Shown: one piece after another, positions 24,246 to 32,435 of the stretch
How positions within the stretch are numbered: position 1 is the stretch's first letter
How the letters are laid out: every line of letters begins with the position of its first letter
Assembly: GCA_001464625.1 (NCBI GenBank)
Contig: LNFJ01000025.1
Span: 1 to 34,415 of the forward strand
Source: Bacteroidia bacterium Ga0077558
GTDB lineage: Bacteria > Bacteroidota > Bacteroidia > Chitinophagales > Chitinophagaceae
Length of the DNA: 34,415 nucleotides
Reading direction: 5' to 3'
Made by a program: the position numbers and the translations under genes
The notes under the pieces: generated by a model
What the model was told of the DNA's origin: nothing
Databases searched by the model: none
What the model saw: only the letters and a program-made list of their open reading frames with translations

Positions 24246-27011
24246 TTAAATACTAAACGCCGTCTCTACGATCTCAGCCTGCTCCTGCTGATGCACTTTA
24301 TTATATCCGGTAGCAGTTGAAGCAGAAGGTTGCCTGCTGATCACTCCGAAATTAATAGTATATAAATTCATTTTCAGGAAGGAAGCGGCTCCCATATTCT
24401 GCGGCTCTTCTTGTACCCAGAACCAGGTGGCTTTGTTATACTTCTTACTCAACGCCTCAAGCTGTTTATATGGAAGTGGATACAATTGTTCCAATCTTAT
24501 AATAGCAACATCTGTTCTGTTTTCTTTTTGTTGCTTGTCCGCTAAGTCGAAGTATACTTTGCCGCTGCAGAATAAAACTTTTTTAATTTTTGTTGGGTCC
24601 GCATTCACATCATCAATCACTTCTTTAAATCCGCCAGTGGTAAACTCTTCTATTTTTGAATAGGTGCCCGCATGGCGTAAGTTAGCTTTCGGTGTAAACT
24701 CGATCATCGGCTTACGGAATGGCCATGCTAATTGCCTTCTCAAAGCATGGAAATAGTTAGCAGCGGTTGTAATGTTTGTAACAACCATATTTAACTCAGC
24801 ACAGGATTGCAAGAATCTTTCTAGCCTTGCACTGCTATGTTCAGGCCCCTGCCCTTCGTATCCATGCGGCAATAACATCGTAACTCCATTCATCCTGTTC
24901 CACTTTTGTTCACCGGCAGCAATAAACTGATCAATCATTATCTGGGCACCGTTTACAAAGTCTCCAAACTGTGCTTCCCACAATACCAATGCATTGGGGT
25001 CAGCTAATGCATAACCATATTCAAACCCAAGCACACCATACTCACTCAGTAATGAATTATAAATTCTGAATTTTCCTTTTGCACCTTCAATTCTGCTAAG
25101 ACGATTGTAGGCTTTGTCGTTGTCTTCGTCTCTTAGCACGGCATGGCGATGGGAGAATGTTCCCCGTTGCACATCCTGTCCGCTCATTCTTACATTCTTA
25201 CCATCCAATAACAAACTTCCATAGGCCAACAATTCAGCTGTAGCCCAGTCAATTTTATTCTCGGTATCAAATAATTTTATTTTGTCCTGTAATATCTTTT
25301 CTACTTTTCGAAGCGGCTTAAAATCTTCCGGCCATTTCATCAAAGCATCAAATACTTTTTTGAAATCATCAGTACTTATTGCAGTTACAGGCGATTGGTC
25401 AAAATCAGTAGCGGTTGCTTTTCTCAACTTTTTCCAATCTACTTCTGGTGCCTGGTAATGATACGGCAATGGGTTTTGTTTTACCTCATCCAAACGTTCT
25501 TGCAGATCATTCCAGAATTTTTTCTCCATTTCCTTCGCCAGCTCCTGCGCATCTGCTTCTCCGTTCTCCAATAAGTACTTTATATACACTTCTCTTGGAT
25601 TGGGATGCTTATCGATCAGCGCATATAAATGAGGCTGTGTAAACTTTGGGTCATCCCCTTCATTATGCCCATGTTTACGGTAGCAAACCATATCAATAAA
25701 GAAATCTGAATTAAACTCCTGGCGATAACGGGTAGCGATCTCTACACATTTAACGACTGCCTCTGGGTCATCTCCATTTACATGGAATACTGGTGCTTGT
25801 ACAGCCGCAGCAAGTGAGGTACAATAATCCGAACTTCTCGCATCATCAAAATCAGTTGTAAAACCAATTTGGTTATTGATGACGAAATGAATAGTTCCAC
25901 CTGTATAAAAACCTTTCAAATTGCACATTTGTAAAACTTCGTACACAATTCCCTGGCCTGCAACAGATGCATCACCATGGATCAATATCGGAAGAATTTT
26001 ATCAAAGTCACTTTCATACAACACATCTGCCTTTGCTCTTGCAAAACCAACTACCACCGGGTCCACCGCTTCTAAATGCGATGGATTGGGCATTAATTTT
26101 AAATGAATCGTTTTATCGTTCAGCGTTTGAACTTCACTTCCATAACCCATGTGATATTTTACATCACCGCTTCCCATTGTTTGGTCAAGCTTGCCAGTAC
26201 CTTCAAACTCACTAAAAATTTGTGAGTATGTTTTACCCATAATATTGGCCAGCACATTTAATCTTCCGCGGTGTGCCATTCCAATCACTACTTCCTGCAC
26301 ATCATAGTCAGCAGCCGATGTAATGATCGCATCTAAGGCAGCAATGGTTGTTTCTCCACCTTCTAAGGAAAATCTTTTTTGTCCAACATATTTTGTGTGA
26401 AGAAATTTTTCAAACATCACTCCCTGGTTCAGCTTCTCCAATATCCTTTTCTTTTTATTTAGCGGAAGAGGCTCCAGTGATTTCTTTTCTACTTCATTTG
26501 TCAGCCAATCAACTTTTTTCTGATCACTAATGTATTTAAACTCGATACCAACATGAGAAGCATAACACTTCTCAAGATGATTTAAAATATTTTTAAGTGA
26601 TGTTGTTCCTAATCCTAATAAATTTCCTGCATGGAAATCTTTGTCCAGGTCGGCTTCCGTAAAACCGTAAAACCCAAGTTCAATATTAGCTCCCCTGTCT
26701 TTTCTTTTTCTGATAGGATTTGTTTTCGCCAAAAGGTGACCCTTATTACGGTACCCCAATATCATCCGGTAGACCCTGATCTCCCGCATCCAATCTAGAT
26801 CTACCGAAAGTGGCTTGTCTGAAATTGTTGAACTTGTAGCCGCTGGCGCCTTTCCATTTCCGTTCGCTGTTGCGTTACTCATAGCAAAGTCAAACCCTTC
26901 AAAGAATTTTTTCATTTCGGGGTCAACGCTGTTAGGATCGCTAACAAAATCACGGTACAGGTTTTCGATAAAAGCCGGGGAAGAATTGGTGATGTAAGAA
27001 AAGTCCTTCAT
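24246..27011 (-). CDS. odhA: 2-oxoglutarate dehydrogenase E1 component
   Basis: This 921-residue thiamine-diphosphate enzyme decarboxylates 2-oxoglutarate and transfers the succinyl group to the lipoyl domain of E2 (odhB at 16039-17283). The short N-terminal E2-contact segment is visible in SPAFIENLYRDFVSDP and EMKKFFEGFDFA. Core motifs are VVIGMAHRGRLNVLANI, VKYHMGYG, HGDASVAGQGIVYE (thiamine pyrophosphate site), RGTFSHRHAVL and EAQFGDFVNGAQIMIDQF. Length and order are normal. It is monocistronic, ends before a bidirectional terminator, and begins about 230 bases from the divergent rpsT. Confidence 0.97.
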   Translation of the reverse strand: MKDFSYITNSSPAFIENLYRDFVSDPNSVDPEMKKFFEGFDFAMSNATANGNGKAPAATSSTISDKPLSVDLDWMREIRVYRMILGYRNKGHLLAKTNPIRKRKDRGANIELGFYGFTEADLDKDFHAGNLLGLGTTSLKNILNHLEKCYASHVGIEFKYISDQKKVDWLTNEVEKKSLEPLPLNKKKRILEKLNQGVMFEKFLHTKYVGQKRFSLEGGETTIAALDAIITSAADYDVQEVVIGMAHRGRLNVLANIMGKTYSQIFSEFEGTGKLDQTMGSGDVKYHMGYGSEVQTLNDKTIHLKLMPNPSHLEAVDPVVVGFARAKADVLYESDFDKILPILIHGDASVAGQGIVYEVLQMCNLKGFYTGGTIHFVINNQIGFTTDFDDARSSDYCTSLAAAVQAPVFHVNGDDPEAVVKCVEIATRYRQEFNSDFFIDMVCYRKHGHNEGDDPKFTQPHLYALIDKHPNPREVYIKYLLENGEADAQELAKEMEKKFWNDLQERLDEVKQNPLPYHYQAPEVDWKKLRKATATDFDQSPVTAISTDDFKKVFDALMKWPEDFKPLRKVEKILQDKIKLFDTENKIDWATAELLAYGSLLLDGKNVRMSGQDVQRGTFSHRHAVLRDEDNDKAYNRLSRIEGAKGKFRIYNSLLSEYGVLGFEYGYALADPNALVLWEAQFGDFVNGAQIMIDQFIAAGEQKWNRMNGVTMLLPHGYEGQGPEHSSARLERFLQSCAELNMVVTNITTAANYFHALRRQLAWPFRKPMIEFTPKANLRHAGTYSKIEEFTTGGFKEVIDDVNADPTKIKKVLFCSGKVYFDLADKQQKENRTDVAIIRLEQLYPLPYKQLEALSKKYNKATWFWVQEEPQNMGAASFLKMNLYTINFGVISRQPSASTATGYNKVHQQEQAEIVETAFSI

Positions 27012-27051
27012 GGAGGGGAAAAATTTGAAAATAAAGCGATTTTTGAGGCCA

Positions 27052-27059
27052 CAAATATC
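27052..27059 (-). promoter_or_regulatory. Possible -7 box for odhA
   Basis: Minus-strand GATATTTG matches TAnnTTTG except at the first position. It lies 40 bases before the odhA start, within the odhA/rpsT divergent region. Confidence 0.35.
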
Positions 27060-27100
27060 GCTTAAAATACCGAAAATGAAGGCTCATTTTGAAGGATTTA

Positions 27101-27141
27101 GGCAGCTGGGCCGCCTTAGGCGAACGCCAAACCAGCCTGCC
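27101..27141. repeat. GC-rich imperfect inverted repeat between odhA and rpsT
   Basis: Arms GGCAGCTGG (27101-27109) and CCAGCCTGCC (27132-27141) pair with one bulge and enclose a smaller palindrome GGCGAACGCC (27119-27128). The block is far more GC-rich than its surroundings. It lies upstream of both divergent promoters, so it is not a simple terminator of either gene. Confidence 0.5.
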
Positions 27142-27209
27142 CGCTAACCCAACCCTCATTTTCTTCTAAATTATTAGCCCTCAACTGCCAATTTTAAGAT
27201 GATTTCTCC

Positions 27210-27217
27210 TACCTTTG
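27210..27217 (+). promoter_or_regulatory. -7 promoter box for rpsT
   Basis: TACCTTTG is a perfect TAnnTTTG box 22 bases before the rpsT ATG, leaving a short A-rich leader. Confidence 0.6.
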
Positions 27218-27239
27218 CAGTCCTTAAAAATCAAAAAGA

Positions 27240-27500
27240 ATGGCTAATCACAGCGCAACAAAAAAGGATGCCCGTCAGGCTGCAAAAAGAACAGCGAGAA
27301 ACAAATATTACGGAAAAACAACCCGTAATGCTATCCGTGACCTGAAAGCACTGAAAGGAAAAGAAATGGGCGACAAATTTCCAGATGTTGCTTCTATGAT
27401 CGACAAATTAGCTAAGCGCAATGTTATTCATAAAAATAAAGCGGCTAACCTAAAAAGCAAACTAGCGAGAAAAGCTAACGCAGCAGCGGCAGCTAAATAA
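27240..27500 (+). CDS. rpsT: 30S ribosomal protein S20
   Basis: This 86-residue protein is rich in Lys, Arg and Ala and begins MANHSATKKDARQAAKRTAR, followed by NKYYGKTTRNAIRDLKAL. It contains the conserved late region KRNVIHKNKAANLKSKLA. These are the long basic helices of S20, which binds 16S rRNA near its 5' domain and helix 44 during early 30S assembly. Length is normal. It is a single-gene unit with its own -7 box and a strong terminator just after the stop. It is divergent from odhA. Confidence 0.96.
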   Translation: MANHSATKKDARQAAKRTARNKYYGKTTRNAIRDLKALKGKEMGDKFPDVASMIDKLAKRNVIHKNKAANLKSKLARKANAAAAAK

Positions 27501-27520
27501 GTTTTCAATAAATTATTTGA

Positions 27521-27549
27521 AAAGCATCTCTATAAAGGGATGCTTTTTT
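27521..27549 (+). terminator. Intrinsic terminator after rpsT
   Basis: Arms AAAGCATCTCT and AGGGATGCTTT (one G-U pair) with a short A-rich loop are followed by TTTTTT. It begins 20 bases after the rpsT stop. Confidence 0.88.
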
Positions 27550-27550
27550 A

Positions 27551-27710
27551 TTGGCCAATTTACTTGCCTAAATATTATGTAGGCAAGCTAACTACTACTA
27601 TCGTCGTTCCTTGCGGCCGAAGGCCTGTTAATTTATTTTCTTCCAGTGGAAGAGAAGAAATTAATCACTCTTGTACTGCAGTAACACAGATCAGCATTTG
27701 CAAAGTCTCC
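27551..27710. repeat. Dispersed intergenic repeat, copy A, interrupted by hairpins
   Basis: This fills most of the 313-base gap between rpsT and the M14 peptidase gene; no gene is seen in the gap. Blocks TTGGCCA, CTACTATCGTC, CCTTGCGG and the 29-base block at 27680-27708 are shared, in the same order and orientation, with 32260-32342. The last block matches at 26 of 29 positions. Copy A is longer because of two palindromic inserts: CTTGCCTA/TAGGCAAG (27563-27587) and a 17-bp-armed hairpin (27628-27664, loop AGT). Confidence 0.65.
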
Positions 27711-27813
27711 AAAAAAAATAGCATAGTCTCCGCTTTTCAAGTCTTGCACTTGTTCCTTTTCACTTCGTATATTTATTCCATCACAAATGATATTCATATA
27801 ATCAAACTATATC

Positions 27814-29547
27814 ATGCAAAAACTACTTACGACATTGTTGCTTCTTTTAATTGCAATTCAATTTTCATTCTCACAAAACATAACCACAAAATTTGAGCAA
27901 TCAAAAGGAACACAAACACCCACTTATTTTGAGATCATTGACTGGTGGAAAAAATTAGATGCTCAATCTGGTAAAGTAAAAATGCTTACCATGGGTATGA
28001 CGGATGCAGGCTATCCATTGCACTTAGTTGTTGTATCAAACAATGGCGATTATATTTTCGATAACATTCGCAAAAGTAATAAGCGAATCATTTTGATCAA
28101 CAACGGTATTCACCCCGGCGAACCCGATGGTGTAGATGCAAGCATGCTGTTGGTAAGAGATATTGTAACGAATAAATATAAAATTCCCGACAACATTGTA
28201 CTTGCCTTTATACCAATTTATAATATTGGTGGTTGCTTAAATCGTAGTCCAAATTTTCGTGTTGACCAGGATGGTCCCGAAGAATTTGGCTCCCGCGGCA
28301 ACTCTCAAAACCTCGATCTTAACCGGGATTTTATTAAATGTGATTCAAAAGATGCAAGAGCATTCACAGAAATTTTTCATTTGACTGACCCGGATATTTT
28401 CGTAGATAATCATGTAAGTAACGGTGCCGACTATCAGCATATAATAACATTATTAACCACACAACATAATAAGCTCGGCGGTGTAATGGGAGAATTTTTA
28501 AATCAAAAATTCGAGCCAGCTCTCTACACTTCTATGAAACAAAAAGGTTATGACTTAATTCCATACGTAAATTCCTTTGGCGACACCCCTGATAATGGTT
28601 GGCCGGAATATTGGGACAGTCCCCGCTATAGCAGTGGTTTTGCCGCCCTGTGGCATACGTTTTCTTTTGTACCCGAAACGCATATGCTAAAAGCGTATGA
28701 CTTGCGGGTTAAAGCTACTTACACATTAATGCAGGCCTTTATTGAGTTTGCTGTAAAAAACAGTGAAGAAATAAAAACGGTACGAAAAAAAGCAAAAGAA
28801 TCTGCAAAAACATTTACAGGTTTTCCGTTAAACTGGGTATTAGATAAATCAAAATTTAGAGAAGTAACCTACAAAGGTTTTGAAGCTGGTCGCAAGCCAA
28901 GTGAAATATCTGGCTTACCCCGTTTGTATTATGATCGTAATAAGCCTTATGAAAAGCAAGTGAAGATCTTCAATCAGTTCAACCCACAAATAGTATTAAA
29001 AAAGCCAGAAGCTTACATTATTCCACAAGGCTGGTGGAAAGTGATCGACTTATTGAAATTGAATAAAATAGAGATGAGGCAGCTAAAAAAAGACTCAGTG
29101 ATCGAAGTACAGGTATATAAGATCGATGACTACAAAACAGCTCCCCGTCAATATGAGATGCACCATATAAATAGCGATGTAAAAGTTAGTTCCAGCCTGC
29201 AAACTATTAATTTTAAAAAAGGCGATTGGTATATTCCAATGAACCAGGTAGCAAATCGATTTTTAATGGAAGTATTAGAACCACAAACAGAAGATTCATA
29301 TTTCGCCTGGAATTATTTTGATGCGATACTAAGTCAGAAAGAAGGCTACTCTGCTTATGTATTTGAAGATATAGCAGCCGATTTCATGAAAAAGAATCCA
29401 GACATCAAAACAAAATTGGAACAAAGAAGATCAACCGATACAACATTTGCTAAAAATGCAAGAGCTCAGCTAAATTTTATATATCAGAACTCGCTTTGGA
29501 TTGAGCCAGCGTTTATGCGTTACCCTGTATATAGGATTGTAAAATAA
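27814..29547 (+). CDS. Exported M14-family zinc carboxypeptidase
   Basis: The 577-residue product has a Sec signal (MQKLLTTLLLLLIAIQFSFS). The M14 metallopeptidase domain shows zinc ligands His100 and Glu103 in NNGIHPGEPDG and His200 in FVDNHVSNG. The substrate-binding Arg/Asp region is in NLDLNRDF, and the probable catalytic Glu287 is in FVPETHM. All key residues are present. After about 330 the chain continues as a family-specific region (KPEAYIIPQGWWKVIDLL; KKGDWYIPMNQVANRFLME) typical of Bacteroidota secreted M14 proteins. It should remove residues from peptides or modified peptides outside the cytoplasm. It is convergent with the MFS gene, with 2 bases between stops. It differs strongly from the larger M14 protein at 9980. 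Confidence 0.9.
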   Translation: MQKLLTTLLLLLIAIQFSFSQNITTKFEQSKGTQTPTYFEIIDWWKKLDAQSGKVKMLTMGMTDAGYPLHLVVVSNNGDYIFDNIRKSNKRIILINNGIHPGEPDGVDASMLLVRDIVTNKYKIPDNIVLAFIPIYNIGGCLNRSPNFRVDQDGPEEFGSRGNSQNLDLNRDFIKCDSKDARAFTEIFHLTDPDIFVDNHVSNGADYQHIITLLTTQHNKLGGVMGEFLNQKFEPALYTSMKQKGYDLIPYVNSFGDTPDNGWPEYWDSPRYSSGFAALWHTFSFVPETHMLKAYDLRVKATYTLMQAFIEFAVKNSEEIKTVRKKAKESAKTFTGFPLNWVLDKSKFREVTYKGFEAGRKPSEISGLPRLYYDRNKPYEKQVKIFNQFNPQIVLKKPEAYIIPQGWWKVIDLLKLNKIEMRQLKKDSVIEVQVYKIDDYKTAPRQYEMHHINSDVKVSSSLQTINFKKGDWYIPMNQVANRFLMEVLEPQTEDSYFAWNYFDAILSQKEGYSAYVFEDIAADFMKKNPDIKTKLEQRRSTDTTFAKNARAQLNFIYQNSLWIEPAFMRYPVYRIVK

Positions 29548-29553
29548 TTTTAC
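29539..29553. other. Palindrome containing the stop codons of two convergent genes
   Basis: GTAAAATAATTTTAC is a perfect 7-bp inverted repeat around a single A. The M14 stop lies in it on the plus strand and the MFS stop on the minus strand. No other terminator is seen between them. The short AT-rich stem may serve both genes weakly. Confidence 0.55.
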
Positions 29554-30794
29554 GCAGTTTCCTGTACTAATTCTTTTTCTGCAATAGGTGTATCATCTGA
29601 TACATCTATTTTTTTAAATATCCTGCGGCCAAATAGAAGACTTAATAAAAGAACAAAAATACTCAGGTAGCCAACCCAGTTGTAGTTGTGCACCTTCCCT
29701 GATTTTTCAGTTACTACGATCATACCTGCAAATAAAGCAGCTAATCCACTACCCAATTGCTGAATACTGCCATTCACACTCATAAAGCTTCCCCGTCGTT
29801 CTGGCTTTACCACTTCACTGATCATGGCCTGTGCTGTAACGATTCTTCCGGTTGCCACAGTAAACCAAATAGCAAAAAATAGTAACACTATTCCAAAAGG
29901 AACGTTTGGCATTCGGGTAATTATTAATACCATAAACAAAGACAGAAAAACCGATACAGAAAAAACAGCCAGCTTTCCTCTCTTATCCGATAATTTACCA
30001 AGGTAGAGAGCTGCAAGCAATGATGCCATTCCACCCACGAGGTAAATCATAGGTGTATGGTCTTTCGAAAACCCTTTATTATACTCTAGATAGGGATTTA
30101 TAAAGGGAATAATTAAGAAATGCCCCATCATTAATAAGCAAGAAAAAATCAAAGCCGATCGTTGTTCTGGAATTTTACAAACATTAACCAATACCGAAAA
30201 AGGAGAACTAACCTCTTCTGCTTTTCTCTCTTTTATATGTGCAGTCATACTCGGAATAAAGCGAATAATAAGTGGAATAAAAATTATTCCCAAGGCTCCA
30301 ATTAAAAGAAAAGGAACATGCCAGTCATGTTTAAAAAGATTCGTCAGATATAAAGAAATAGGAACACCTAAAATTGAAGCAGCCGCAAAACCACCCATTA
30401 CAGCACCCATTGCCCGGCCTCTTCTTTCATATGAAAACATATCCGCCACGATAGAAAGAACTTGTGCTCCAATAATACCTCCAAATAAGCCTGCAACTAT
30501 TCTTGCACCTAATAACATACCATACGTAGGTGCAAAGCCACAAGCAATTGTTCCAATTACAAAACCAATATAAGCGAATAGCAAAAATTTCTTTCTATCA
30601 AACCTATCAATAAACATTGCAATTCCTAACCCTGAAAAGAAAGCTGCAATAGAATACGATGCAACAAGAATACTGAATTGCATAGCCGTTACGTTCAGAT
30701 AATTACCCAATGGCATCATGATCATGAAATCGAGAATATGCGTAAAATTCAGCGAAGCCAGTAATGTTAGTATAATCCGTTCTTGCTTATTCAT
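29550..30794 (-). CDS. Major facilitator superfamily transporter (DHA1/AraJ-like)
   Basis: From MNKQERIILTLLASLNFTHI this is a 414-residue protein with 12 hydrophobic segments. The loop 2-3 signature is visible as FIDRFDRKKFLLFAY and its second-half echo as LGKLSDKRGKLAVFS, both typical of proton-driven MFS drug or sugar efflux carriers (DHA1 type, AraJ-like). GARIVAGLFGGIIGAQVLSI is the motif in helix 4/5. The longer start at 30854 adds 20 residues that overlap the divergent promoter area and do not look like a signal. The substrate is not predictable. It is divergent from the Gfo/Idh/MocA gene at 30905 and convergent with the M14 gene. Confidence 0.9.
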   Translation of the reverse strand: MNKQERIILTLLASLNFTHILDFMIMMPLGNYLNVTAMQFSILVASYSIAAFFSGLGIAMFIDRFDRKKFLLFAYIGFVIGTIACGFAPTYGMLLGARIVAGLFGGIIGAQVLSIVADMFSYERRGRAMGAVMGGFAAASILGVPISLYLTNLFKHDWHVPFLLIGALGIIFIPLIIRFIPSMTAHIKERKAEEVSSPFSVLVNVCKIPEQRSALIFSCLLMMGHFLIIPFINPYLEYNKGFSKDHTPMIYLVGGMASLLAALYLGKLSDKRGKLAVFSVSVFLSLFMVLIITRMPNVPFGIVLLFFAIWFTVATGRIVTAQAMISEVVKPERRGSFMSVNGSIQQLGSGLAALFAGMIVVTEKSGKVHNYNWVGYLSIFVLLLSLLFGRRIFKKIDVSDDTPIAEKELVQETA

Positions 30795-30856
30795 AAACTT
30801 GGTAAAGTTCGGGAATCCAAGAAGGAAAACAAAAGGATAGTTAACCCCACCCACAG

Positions 30857-30887
30857 TTGCAGCGAATTACAGATATAACTATCTTTA
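30857..30887 (+). promoter_or_regulatory. Promoter for the second Gfo/Idh/MocA gene
   Basis: TTG at 30857-30859 and TATCTTTA at 30880-30887 (one mismatch to TAnnTTTG) are spaced 20 bases apart, 17 bases before the ATG at 30905. The longer reading frame from 30857 is therefore probably promoter, not coding. Confidence 0.5.
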
Positions 30888-30904
30888 GTAACAAACTATC
30901 GATA

Positions 30905-32221
30905 ATGGATCGAAAAGAATTTATTCGAAATAGTTCACTGACTGCTGCAGGCATCACAATCCTCAACTTTCCTATATTCGGAAAGAATGCCCCTTCCAAT
31001 AAAGTAATGTTAGGTGTAATGGGAGTTAATAGCCGCGGCGCATACCTTGCTGAGTGTTTTTCTAAATTACCAAATGTAGAAATTGCCTATATATGTGATG
31101 TGGAAGATAAGGCTATTGTTAATGGGTTGAAACCATTTCAAAATGCAGCCCGCAAACCCACAGTAATAAAAGACATCCGTGAACTTCTTAATAAAAAAGA
31201 TTTTGATGCATTGGTTATTGCCACACCAGATCATTGGCAAACAACTGCAGCATTAATGGCAGTAGCACATGGCAAACATGTATATGTAGAGAAACCTGGA
31301 AGTCACAATGCTTATGAAGGTGAGCTGTTGACAAAAGCAGTAAATAAATATCCGAATAAGTTGATACAAATGGGCAATCAACGTCGTTCCATGCCTAATC
31401 TTATCAATGCTGTTAAGGAAGTGAAAGACGGAATTATAGGTAACGTTTATTTTGGGAAATCATGGTATGCCAATAACAGAAAATCTATAGGCTATGGCAA
31501 GAAAGTAGTTGTGCCTCCAACTTTAAACTTTGATCTTTGGCAGGGGCCAGCACCACGCAAAGACTATAAAGACAATCTCATTCATTACAACTGGCATTGG
31601 CATTGGCATTGGGGTACAGCCGAAACATGCAATAACGGAACACATGAAATTGATATGTGCCGCTGGTTTTTAGATGTTGATTATCCCACTAAAGTAACAT
31701 CTGCAGGAGGCCGTTATGCTTACAAAGATGATTGGGAAATGCCCGATACACAAGTTGCCACTTTTGAATTTGGCGATAAAAAAGCCATTACCTGGGAAGG
31801 GAGAAGTTGTAATAAAATGAATGTAGAAGGAGCCAGCCGTGGCTTTACTATTTATGGTGAAAAAGGTACACTTGTCAATAAAGGAAATGATGATTATACT
31901 ATTTATGATGCAGATAATAAATTAATAAAAGAAGTTAAAACAGGAACAAGCAATGATGGAACGAATACTGTTAGTGCCACTGGTAATTTGGACTTTTTTC
32001 ACTTCAATAATTTTTTAGATAGCATTCGTGGCAATACAAAACTTAATTCACCCATCAATGAAGGTCAAAAAACTATTTTACTTTGCCATCTCGCTAATAT
32101 CGCACAACGTATCGGTAAAACATTAAACTGCGATTTAAAAAATGGATACATCCTCAATGATCCCGATGCAATGAAATTATGGAGAAGAGAATATGAAAAA
32201 GGTTGGGAACCGAAAGTTTAG
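30905..32221 (+). CDS. Exported Gfo/Idh/MocA-family oxidoreductase
   Basis: From MDRKEFIRNSSLTAAGITIL this is a 438-residue protein with a Tat-like signal, although the twin-arginine position is Arg-Lys, which some Bacteroidota members share. The Rossmann fold contains VMLGVMGVNSRGAYLAECF and VEKPG (128-132), followed by MGNQRRSMPN. The segment NWHWHWHWGTAE and GTHEIDMCRWFLD lie in the catalytic domain and supply likely substrate His and Asp residues. The WHWHWHW run is encoded by TGGCAT repeats but matches a conserved aromatic motif of this subgroup. The likely role is oxidation of a sugar or glycoside hydroxyl with tightly bound NAD(P). A DUF1080 gene, whose family hydrolyses 3-keto-disaccharides, lies next to it in convergent orientation. 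Confidence 0.92.
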   Translation: MDRKEFIRNSSLTAAGITILNFPIFGKNAPSNKVMLGVMGVNSRGAYLAECFSKLPNVEIAYICDVEDKAIVNGLKPFQNAARKPTVIKDIRELLNKKDFDALVIATPDHWQTTAALMAVAHGKHVYVEKPGSHNAYEGELLTKAVNKYPNKLIQMGNQRRSMPNLINAVKEVKDGIIGNVYFGKSWYANNRKSIGYGKKVVVPPTLNFDLWQGPAPRKDYKDNLIHYNWHWHWHWGTAETCNNGTHEIDMCRWFLDVDYPTKVTSAGGRYAYKDDWEMPDTQVATFEFGDKKAITWEGRSCNKMNVEGASRGFTIYGEKGTLVNKGNDDYTIYDADNKLIKEVKTGTSNDGTNTVSATGNLDFFHFNNFLDSIRGNTKLNSPINEGQKTILLCHLANIAQRIGKTLNCDLKNGYILNDPDAMKLWRREYEKGWEPKV

Positions 32222-32259
32222 TTGTTTGTTTAATTAAACTTAGTTGATTTATTTTTTTG

Positions 32260-32345
32260 TTGGCCAGCTGTATTGCTACTAGCATCGTCCCTTGCGTCGC
32301 ACAATTCAACTTTAGTAACACGGATGAGCATTTGCAAACTCTTCG
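32260..32345. repeat. Dispersed intergenic repeat, copy B
   Basis: This lies in the 214-base gap between the convergent Gfo/Idh/MocA and DUF1080 genes. It shares TTGGCCA, GCATCGTC, CCTTGCG and the 29-base block at 32314-32342 with copy A at 27551-27710, in the same direction. It lacks the palindromic inserts of copy A. No coding potential is evident. Confidence 0.65.
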
Positions 32346-32435
32346 CTTTCTATTTAGAATTTTGACATAGCACCTGTTGCGAAGAATTTCGGAAACAAAG
32401 GTGGTATCTCCAAATTACTTATATTATAAGTTTAA

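Noticed and set aside
27540..27896. A 118-codon plus-strand frame between rpsT and the M14 gene
   Set aside because: It begins in the rpsT terminator, runs through the dispersed repeat and overlaps the M14 signal peptide in another frame.
31590..31620. TGGCAT triplet repeat as a possible unstable microsatellite
   Set aside because: It encodes WHWHWHW, an aromatic/His motif that is conserved in this Gfo/Idh/MocA subgroup, so it is best explained by protein function.
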